A DNA stretch of 9,614 nt. Origin: Candidatus Woesearchaeota archaeon. Its GTDB lineage: Archaea; Nanobdellota; Nanobdellia; Woesearchaeales; ARS49. The notes below the pieces were generated by a model. The model saw nothing but the letters and a program-made list of their open reading frames with translations, searched no databases and had not been told where the DNA came from. A program made the position numbers and the translations under genes. Location: the NCBI GenBank assembly GCA_016203345.1, contig JACQMZ010000020.1, positions 1 through 9,614 on the forward strand, read 5' to 3'. Shown here in pieces: positions 1 through 4,680 of this stretch (positions are counted from its first letter, which is position 1; each line of letters opens with the position of its first letter).

Positions 1-22
1 CAATAGTGAAAATTTCTGAGCG

Positions 23-95
23 TCTCAAAAACCACCATCATTGAAATCTAGCTCCAAAAGCATCAGTGGTAATGTAGGAATGGTGGTTTTCGAGA
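23..95. repeat. Imperfect long inverted repeat (stem-loop) at left end
   Basis: The 11-nt arm AAAACCACCAT at 28-38 is exactly complementary to ATGGTGGTTTT at 80-90. After one A/C mismatch (27/91) the pairing continues with TCTC (23-26) and GAGA (92-95), giving a stem of about 15 pairs around a 41-nt loop. It lies in the non-coding leader 46 nt upstream of the TATA box of the first gene. There is no U-tract after it, so it is not obviously a terminator. Its role is unknown: a repeat element, a regulatory RNA structure or a protein-binding site are all possible. Confidence 0.6.
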
Positions 96-138
96 ATTCG
101 TACTCACAGAATAGCTAAACAAGTACTTTGTGAGAAAG

Positions 139-147
139 CTTTTATAG
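139..147 (+). promoter_or_regulatory. TATA box of the 169-776 gene pair
   Basis: CTTTTATAG is centred about 25 nt upstream of the ATG at 169. No Shine-Dalgarno sequence precedes that ATG, so the transcript would start at or very near the start codon. The same box-to-ATG distance recurs upstream of four other genes in the window. Confidence 0.5.
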
Positions 148-168
148 TATCATGCGGTATGTGCTGCC

Positions 169-432
169 ATGCACATTCGAGACCACTTGGCGCGCGTGCC
201 TGACCACCTGAAGAGTGCGCAGGAGTTCAAAACATTGCGTGTCCTGATTCGTGAACAGCATATAGACACGGCTACGCAGTTGAGGCGGTACATAAAGTCA
301 GAAATCTCGTCACTCTCAGCCTCCTTGAAATCATTGGGTGAATCTTCAACAAACAACAGGAAGCGTGCAGAGATTTCAAAAAAGCTTGAGTTCTTGCACA
401 CTGTCCAAGAAAAAATATTACAGTACCTCTAA
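169..432 (+). CDS. Small charged helical protein, unknown function
   Basis: This 87-residue protein is not recognised. It is rich in Lys/Arg, Glu, Leu and Ser, has no Cys, no signal peptide and no membrane segment. It looks almost entirely alpha-helical, with heptad-like stretches at residues 36-57 and 63-87 suggesting a helical hairpin or short coiled coil. The ATG at 169 is chosen because a TATA-like box lies about 25 nt upstream, as for other genes here, and nearby ATGs are out of frame. The stop overlaps the next gene's start by one base (TAATG), so the two are probably co-transcribed and translationally coupled. It may be a partner of the DUF192 protein, but nothing in the sequence shows a function. 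That it is a real gene is supported by the coupling and the promoter spacing rather than by homology. Confidence 0.6.
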   Translation: MHIRDHLARVPDHLKSAQEFKTLRVLIREQHIDTATQLRRYIKSEISSLSASLKSLGESSTNNRKRAEISKKLEFLHTVQEKILQYL

Positions 433-776
433 TGATTCGCAATCTCACCCGAAAGTCAGTTGTGTGCTGTGAAGAAGTATGGTGCACCACGTTTGTTCAA
501 CACGTGCTCGGTTTGATGTTCAAGGCGCGCATTACTCCGCACGTGCTTGCGTTTGCGTCTGAGAGGTATGTCACAATCCATACTTTTTTTGTCGCTGGTG
601 CCTTGGACCTCATATTTCTCAAAAACCGAAGGGTTGTTGAAATTACGCAAAAGCTTTTGCCGTTCTCGTGGTACACTCCAAGGGTGAGAACAGACTGCGT
701 TATTGAACTTCGGGCAGGTACTGTTGCGCATACGAGAACACGCGTAGGCGACAAAATTGAAATCTCCACACAGTAA
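432..776 (+). CDS. DUF192 (UPF0127 / COG1430) family protein
   Basis: This 114-residue protein matches the DUF192 pattern along its length. The GLMF box (VLGLMF, residues 25-30) is followed by HTFFVAGALDLIFL (50-63), which corresponds to the family's fWMknT..pLDviFl segment. Next come RRVVEIT (66-72) and the closing IELRAGTV...VGDKIEI (91-111), which matches the family's ElnaG....vGD ending. The family forms a small beta-rich fold of unknown biochemical role. Many members are exported, but this one has no signal peptide and begins close to the domain, so it is probably cytoplasmic. The usual Trp-Met of the WMknT motif is replaced by Phe-Phe. The ATG overlaps the upstream stop codon (TAATG), so translation probably depends on the preceding gene. 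Family assignment is fairly secure; function is unknown. Confidence 0.8.
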   Translation: MIRNLTRKSVVCCEEVWCTTFVQHVLGLMFKARITPHVLAFASERYVTIHTFFVAGALDLIFLKNRRVVEITQKLLPFSWYTPRVRTDCVIELRAGTVAHTRTRVGDKIEISTQ

Positions 777-840
777 CCAGTGTGGTAACTGTGGTGGACG
801 AACGATTAAGCCAGCATCTGGCAGGCTATAACTATTGGGC

Positions 841-848
841 TTTATAAA
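841..848 (+). promoter_or_regulatory. Possible TATA box before the 885 gene
   Basis: TTTATAAA is a strong A/T box, but it lies about 40 nt from the ATG at 885 instead of the 25-28 nt seen for other genes here. It would give a 5' leader of about 13-15 nt. A second candidate, GATTAAG at 804-810, is about 27 nt upstream of an in-frame ATT at 834, which would restore a complete signal peptide (see the finding on the start of this gene). Confidence 0.3.
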
Positions 849-884
849 CTGTTATCCACAGGCCTCCTTGCTCTCACTCTGGCG

Positions 885-1556
885 ATGACGAGTGGGTGTG
901 CTGTTGTTAACAGGGCAGAACGGTTCGCACAAGCATTCCACAGAGAATTCACCACGGAATACGATAGACGGTCAGACCCTAACAATCCCACACCGAACAG
1001 GTATCGTGCACTGCAGGAACTCGGAGAGCTTCAACGACACGTGCAAGATGGAACTGTAGAACAAAGCGAAGCCATTGCACGCATCGAACGCGAAGAACTA
1101 GACGAACAAGCCTTCCGCGCAGTGCGAAAGATAGCTGAAAACGCGGCCCAAGATGCTTTTCGTGAAAGCGTGCCAGAAACAGATCTCGTCGAAAATCCCT
1201 TTCGGGCTGACAATACTGGCAGGCGACGCAATGAAGGGCTTTGTGACCTGCTAACGCCTCGTCTGAGCCTTAACATCAGCTATTCAGACTCACGGTTAAC
1301 GCTGGAGCCAACAATCAAGCTTGGATTTTATAGGGTCAAATTCACCAGTGACAACACGTTCGATCATCGCATTCATTTTAATTATGACAGGTGGTATTTT
1401 TTTGCAGGAATCGAGCATCACCGGGACGAAATTCACAACGCATCCATGGGTGTAAGCTATGGATGCAGCCCAGGTACATCAATAGGCACATCATACTCGT
1501 ATACTAACGAACCAGAAGACCACAGGATGGCGATCGGGTTCGCGAGCAGATTTTAA
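885..1556 (+). CDS. Putative envelope lipoprotein: helical N-half, beta-rich C-half
   Basis: This 223-residue protein from the ATG at 885 belongs to no family I recognise. Residues 9-105 are highly charged and helical. Residues 120-223 alternate polar and hydrophobic residues in about seven strand-like stretches (for example PRLSLNISYS, RIHFNYDRWYFFAGIE, TSIGTSYSYT), ending MAIGFASRF. The terminal Phe with alternating hydrophobics resembles the beta-signal of bacterial outer-membrane barrels. The ATG start gives MTSGC, leaving only a lipobox-like TSG|C. The frame is open upstream to a TAA at 807, and that stretch encodes a typical signal-peptide core (K-LLSTGLLALTLA) immediately before it, so the true start is probably upstream at a non-standard codon (ATT 834 or ATA 828) or was lost. 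The gene converges on the PagL homologue with a 6-nt gap, which suggests a shared envelope role. Coding status is likely; function is unknown. Confidence 0.65.
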   Translation: MTSGCAVVNRAERFAQAFHREFTTEYDRRSDPNNPTPNRYRALQELGELQRHVQDGTVEQSEAIARIEREELDEQAFRAVRKIAENAAQDAFRESVPETDLVENPFRADNTGRRRNEGLCDLLTPRLSLNISYSDSRLTLEPTIKLGFYRVKFTSDNTFDHRIHFNYDRWYFFAGIEHHRDEIHNASMGVSYGCSPGTSIGTSYSYTNEPEDHRMAIGFASRF

Positions 1557-1562
1557 TGTCAG

Positions 1563-2120
1563 TCAGAACTTCCACGCAAATCCAACAATTCCCATGTGCG
1601 TTTCAATGCCGTGATTCTGCGAGTCACGTAAGCCCGCATGAGAAATGTGACGGTACTGATACCCTGCTTCCAAGGACATATTATCATCAATACTCAGCCG
1701 CACTCCCGCGCCGATTTGGTTCATAAAATTAAACCCTGCCTTGCCTTGCTCTCGTGTGTCAATGCCCAAGTACATCGGGCCAGCGCCGCCTTCGACATAG
1801 GGAGTAATCCCATGCACGTCCACCTCATATCTCGCCATTGCGCATAATCCTGCTTCCACACCACGCCTCGGCTCTTCGATATATCCTGCAAAAGGCTCAA
1901 CGATGCCAATCACACGACCAACAGGCAACGGCACAAGATCAGAAACGTCCAACCTCGCCTGTGGAACGATCACAGTCGCGGCGTACCGTCCGTCATGCAC
2001 TCTGCCTTCTGTCCTTCCCACACCTACACGAACAGAATCAAGACGAACACTATTAATCGCAGAACAGCCGCACACGGTCAGTAAGCCAGCACATACGGCT
2101 GCTTGTAAAAATTTCCACAT
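1563..2120 (-). CDS. pagL: PagL-like lipid A 3-O-deacylase (acyloxyacyl hydrolase family)
   Basis: This 185-residue protein has a signal peptide with a lipobox-like VCG|C (Cys19), followed by a beta-rich domain matching PagL. Family landmarks are EPFAGYIE (75-82), ITPYVEGGAG (105-114), FNFMNQIGAGV (130-140), YRHISHAGL (156-164) and NHGIETH (169-175). Pseudomonas PagL uses a His126/Ser128/Glu140 triad; by alignment with its HYSNAG...DGIES segment, the equivalents here are His158, Ser160 and Glu173. PagL removes the 3-O-linked acyl chain of lipid A in the outer membrane of Gram-negative bacteria. The C-terminal strand GIVGFAWKF ends in Phe, as in Bam-assembled barrels. The ATG start is supported by a TATA-like box about 25 nt upstream and by the signal peptide. 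A lipid anchor on PagL is unusual. In an archaeal genome without lipid A the substrate is unclear, so the real role may be hydrolysis of another lipid. Homology is strong; activity is inferred. Confidence 0.85.
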   Translation of the reverse strand: MWKFLQAAVCAGLLTVCGCSAINSVRLDSVRVGVGRTEGRVHDGRYAATVIVPQARLDVSDLVPLPVGRVIGIVEPFAGYIEEPRRGVEAGLCAMARYEVDVHGITPYVEGGAGPMYLGIDTREQGKAGFNFMNQIGAGVRLSIDDNMSLEAGYQYRHISHAGLRDSQNHGIETHMGIVGFAWKF

Positions 2121-2141
2121 ACGACAAATGTCACAGAAAAA

Positions 2142-2150
2142 TCATAAAAG
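2142..2150 (-). promoter_or_regulatory. TATA box of pagL
   Basis: Read on the minus strand, CTTTTATGA lies about 22-30 nt before the pagL ATG. No Shine-Dalgarno sequence is visible before the ATG, so this fits a leaderless archaeal transcript. Confidence 0.45.
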
Positions 2151-2219
2151 CAATACGTGTGGATAATACTATTACGGTGACGACTGTAAAGGTTAAAAAG
2201 CCAAGGCCTTTTTCATTAC

Positions 2220-2264
2220 AAAATCTCGTGTGAGCGAGCCGAATGCGAGCGAACTCGAGATTTT
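2220..2264. repeat. Palindromic intergenic element, copy 1
   Basis: The 9-nt arms AAAATCTCG (2220-2228) and CGAGATTTT (2256-2264) are perfectly complementary and flank a GC-rich core of 27 nt. Read on the minus strand the core (CTCGCATTCGGCTCGCTC) resembles the core of the element at 9433-9479 (CTCGCTTGCGCTCGGTCG), which also has A/T-rich arms. Two copies of the same architecture in 10 kb suggest a dispersed family of extragenic palindromes. This copy ends 17 nt before tRNA-Trp. Confidence 0.6.
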
Positions 2265-2283
2265 GGAGAACTCGAGAATTTGG
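2251..2283 (+). repeat. 17-nt tandem duplication abutting tRNA-Trp
   Basis: GAACTCGAGATTTTGG (2251-2266) is repeated as GAACTCGAGAATTTGG (2268-2283) with one mismatch and a 17-nt period. The first copy carries one arm of the adjacent palindrome. The second runs into the first two bases of the tRNA, so the duplication sits exactly in the tRNA 5' leader. Confidence 0.6.
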
Positions 2284-2355
2284 GAGCATAGTACAACCTG
2301 GCTAGTATGGCCGCCTCCAGAGCGGCTGATTTGGGTTCAAATCCCAATGCTCCCA
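2282..2355 (+). tRNA. tRNA-Trp (anticodon CCA)
   Basis: A complete cloverleaf can be drawn. The acceptor stem is GGGAGCA (2282-2288) with TGCTCCC (2348-2354). The D arm is GTAC/GTAT (2291-2294, 2305-2308) around a loop with GG. The anticodon stem is GCCGC/GCGGC (2310-2314, 2322-2326), and its loop CTCCAGA carries anticodon CCA at 2317-2319. A 4-nt variable region follows. The T arm is TTGGG/CCCAA (2331-2335, 2343-2347) with loop TTCAAAT. The discriminator is A at 2355, the archaeal/eukaryal identity for tRNA-Trp, and the 3' CCA is not encoded. There is no intron, although many archaea have a box C/D-containing intron in this gene. No TATA box is obvious at the usual distance: a palindrome and a tandem duplication occupy that space. 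The 3' end overlaps the antisense endonuclease gene by 19 nt. Confidence 0.95.
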
Positions 2356-2831
2356 CTTGACAGAATGCTTGCAAGTTTCTGCTTCTTGCTAGGATGATGA
2401 TTCACCATATTCAGGACAATTCTCTTCTGTATTGTTGATACGTATGCCTCATCATCGAATAGAGCTTGCAGCCATGCAGCCCGAATCTTGGGATTTCCTT
2501 GTTGAATTTCCTTCGCAATGAACCAATCACGAGATTTTCCCGCTCCTAATCCTTTAATCAAGTAGTAAATTTTCTTGCTTGAAACTTCATATTCATGCTT
2601 TCTGTGACGGTTAACCACACGTATATTGAAAACGTGCTTTACATCTCTAGTGAATTGTTGTATTAGAGCTGAATCCGTATTCACGTATCTAACAAACCAT
2701 CTCTGCCGAATCATATTCTTCCTAGGATGAGTCAACAGTTCTCTAACGCTTCTGCGCTGCGTTGCCGTCGCAAGATACCCATCCCCACAAATATGCGCCA
2801 CTGTTCTGGCCAACTCAGGAGTCACTTCCAT
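2337..2831 (-). CDS. LAGLIDADG homing endonuclease, C-terminally short
   Basis: This 164-residue protein has two LAGLIDADG-type motifs, LARTVAHICGDG (residues 7-18) and AAWLQALFDDEA (118-129). The expected catalytic acids are present (Asp17 and Glu128), and basic stretches consistent with DNA binding lie between them (26-48, 70-86). Such enzymes cut long asymmetric sites to spread introns, inteins or free-standing copies of their own gene. The first domain is about 110 residues, but only about 36 residues follow the second motif, roughly half of what a full second domain needs. Residues 160-164 and the TGA stop are antisense tRNA-Trp sequence, so the reading frame was probably cut off by joining to the tRNA 3' end. 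The start is supported by a TATAAG box at -28 to -23. It may be a decaying remnant or a minimal enzyme; activity is doubtful. Confidence 0.8.
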   Translation of the reverse strand: MEVTPELARTVAHICGDGYLATATQRRSVRELLTHPRKNMIRQRWFVRYVNTDSALIQQFTRDVKHVFNIRVVNRHRKHEYEVSSKKIYYLIKGLGAGKSRDWFIAKEIQQGNPKIRAAWLQALFDDEAYVSTIQKRIVLNMVNHHPSKKQKLASILSSGSIGI

Positions 2832-2852
2832 GATGTCAAACTGCTGCTTGGT

Positions 2853-2859
2853 TCTTATA
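2853..2859 (-). promoter_or_regulatory. TATA box of the homing endonuclease gene
   Basis: On the minus strand, TATAAGA lies 22-28 nt before the ATG at 2831. This is the archaeal spacing for a leaderless message. The promoter therefore looks intact although the 3' end of the gene appears cut off. Confidence 0.5.
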
Positions 2860-2985
2860 GTCGTTATGAAGCAATATGTCCTGTCCAGTGCCTATTTGCT
2901 CTGTTGTAGTTGCGCCACCAACAAGTCGCTATACGAACATTGCACCAAATCAATAGTTTTCAAATGCGGGTATTATGGCACAGCA

Positions 2986-2995
2986 ATTATTAAAA
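2986..2995 (+). promoter_or_regulatory. TATA box of the thymidylate operon
   Basis: ATTATTAAAA is centred about 28 nt upstream of the ATG at 3019 but only about 13 nt upstream of the ATG at 3004. This favours 3019 as the start of the ThyX-like gene if the transcript is leaderless, as seems usual in this window. Confidence 0.45.
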
Positions 2996-3018
2996 AGTCA
3001 AGCATGGCGCCCAAATGC

Positions 3019-4680
3019 ATGCCAAAAGAGGAGTATAGTCCAGCGGCACAAAAACTTCTGCACTACATGATGTCACACCCATTTGACAGGGTGTCGCTTC
3101 TCACGCACTTGCCGCCCCAAACAAAAGCAACACTTCAATCCATGTACAGCAGAAACGACCTGCCCATGAGGGCCACGCTCTTAAAAATCATCGTGACTGT
3201 TGATCTTGAACTTGAAAGGAATAAGCGAAAGTTTGACGAAGTAACTCAAGCAGAGAAAGAAGCAGTCTTTGAGATGTTTGCACAAACTATTCCAGACGCT
3301 GATCCTCCGCTCGTACACCTGTTTGACAAGAAGGCAGAATCCTTTCTCGACCAGTGGGCAGTCAAGCACGGTCACGGCTCAATCAAGGAGGGTGCGTTCA
3401 CTTCGTACATCGTCGAAGGGGTTACGCTGATTACTGCAAAAGCGCTTGAGCATGACCCGTTGTTTCACGGACAGGAATTATCGACGAGGTACAAGTCTTT
3501 TGCAAAACAACGTGTGCCGATTCCACCTGTGCTCGATAAGTCGCCGCTTGCAGGGGAACTGCGTGCGTATTTTGAGCGGAGTTTGCAGGATTATCTCGAA
3601 GCATCACGAATAATGAATGAGTTTCAGGCCACGGCATTTCCGGCGCCTGAAGGAATCAGTCCTGCCGGATGGAAGCAGGTGTTGGGTGCTGAAACATTTG
3701 ACAACGCTCGATACTACCTCAATGCAGGCATCACCACTTCTCTTGGCATCGTCGAGGATGCGCGCACGCTTGAGCGAAAACTGCGCAACCTTCTGGTGTT
3801 TCCGTTTCCTGAAACAAGGGACGTGGCGCAGGAAATTCTTGAGAAAGGGCGTACGGAACTCACGACGCTTTTAAAGCATGTTGATCCGAACGAGTACAAG
3901 AAAAATGCGGAAGAACAATTGGCACTGGAACGGGAAACGGTCATGAAAGGTGCACGCCACACCATTCTTCCCACTCGCGACGTCGCGCTCCTTCACGCCA
4001 CCCCTGATCTTGAAAATAGAATGATTGCTGATCTTCTTTATGGTGAAGCCAGGCACGGATTTGCGTGGGCGGATGTCTACAGTCGTGTTCAACGATTATC
4101 TGCAGACGACAAAAAACAGATTCTCGAACGCGCATTTGAAAAGCTGGGCAAACACGACGACCCGTTGTCGACTTTGCGGGGAACGCGACTTGCATTCGAA
4201 CTTTATCCTGACTTTGGCGCGTGGCGGGACATTGAGCGACACAGGCGGTGCAACCAGTCATTCCCGCTTCCAACGTGCGATTACGGATATAACACGCCAT
4301 GGCTTGTGGGAGAAGCTGGTCTTGCACAGCATTACAAAGATCACATGGAGCGTGCGGCTGATGTGTTTGAGAAAGCACGAAAAGTGTGTCCTGAAGAGGC
4401 AGTGATTGTTCCTGCGCTTGGATTCAAGGTCAAGCAAACCATTGATGGAGATATCGACGAGTGGGTGTACATCTGGAGACTTCGTACTACTCCTTATGGC
4501 CACTTTTCCTACAGGAAGATATTCCAAGAAACATTCAGAGCAGCAAAACCGCATATTCCCCTCCTTGCAGACATCATTGAACGCAAACAGCTCATCGATA
4601 TGAACGGTTATCACCATGGCAGACTCGTTGAAGAGCAACGATTCGAAGCCAAGATGAAATTGCGGGAAGGGAATTCATGA
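3019..4680 (+). CDS. Duplicated ThyX-like flavin-dependent thymidylate synthase
   Basis: From the ATG at 3019 the product is 553 residues; ATG 3004 is five codons earlier, and the frame stays open back to 2830. ThyX enzymes methylate dUMP to dTMP using methylene-tetrahydrofolate, NADPH and FAD. The N-terminal domain begins EYSPAAQKLL...YSR. The first ThyX-like half has HGHGSIKEGA (117-126), QELSTRY (152-158) and ARYYLNAG...ARTLERKLRNLL (230-259). The second half has RDIERHR (403-409), VIVPALGFKVKQ (462-473) and LRTTPYGHFSYR (488-499). The canonical signature RHRxxSxNExSxRY is split: the first half keeps only the ELSTRY part and the second only the RHR part. The length suits the long two-domain ThyX-like family rather than the ~220-residue classical enzyme. 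Its stop overlaps the kinase-fusion start (ATGA), which supports a role in dTMP supply. Catalysis is not proven, because the signature is dispersed. Confidence 0.8.
   Translation: MPKEEYSPAAQKLLHYMMSHPFDRVSLLTHLPPQTKATLQSMYSRNDLPMRATLLKIIVTVDLELERNKRKFDEVTQAEKEAVFEMFAQTIPDADPPLVHLFDKKAESFLDQWAVKHGHGSIKEGAFTSYIVEGVTLITAKALEHDPLFHGQELSTRYKSFAKQRVPIPPVLDKSPLAGELRAYFERSLQDYLEASRIMNEFQATAFPAPEGISPAGWKQVLGAETFDNARYYLNAGITTSLGIVEDARTLERKLRNLLVFPFPETRDVAQEILEKGRTELTTLLKHVDPNEYKKNAEEQLALERETVMKGARHTILPTRDVALLHATPDLENRMIADLLYGEARHGFAWADVYSRVQRLSADDKKQILERAFEKLGKHDDPLSTLRGTRLAFELYPDFGAWRDIERHRRCNQSFPLPTCDYGYNTPWLVGEAGLAQHYKDHMERAADVFEKARKVCPEEAVIVPALGFKVKQTIDGDIDEWVYIWRLRTTPYGHFSYRKIFQETFRAAKPHIPLLADIIERKQLIDMNGYHHGRLVEEQRFEAKMKLREGNS

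Noticed and set aside
852..860. Perfect DnaA box (with another at 2158-2166) as evidence of a bacterial-type replication origin
   Set aside because: There are only two boxes 1.3 kb apart, with no clustered boxes, no dnaA or dnaN gene and no A/T-rich unwinding tract between them. The tRNA argues for an archaeon, so only a shared motif is reported.
1838..2166. Plus-strand frames opposite pagL
   Set aside because: They overlap a gene with clear catalytic motifs and a promoter, and their products show no family features.
2194..2213. AAAAAG...CTTTTT inverted repeat as an intrinsic terminator
   Set aside because: The stem is short with an imperfect centre. It lies upstream of both the minus-strand pagL gene and the plus-strand tRNA, so no gene on either side ends there.
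2830..3018. N-terminal extension of the ThyX-like frame back to an ATG at 2830
   Set aside because: The extra 63 residues are Cys-rich and unlike the family. They would overlap the endonuclease start and its promoter and place the thymidylate operon's own TATA box inside the coding region.
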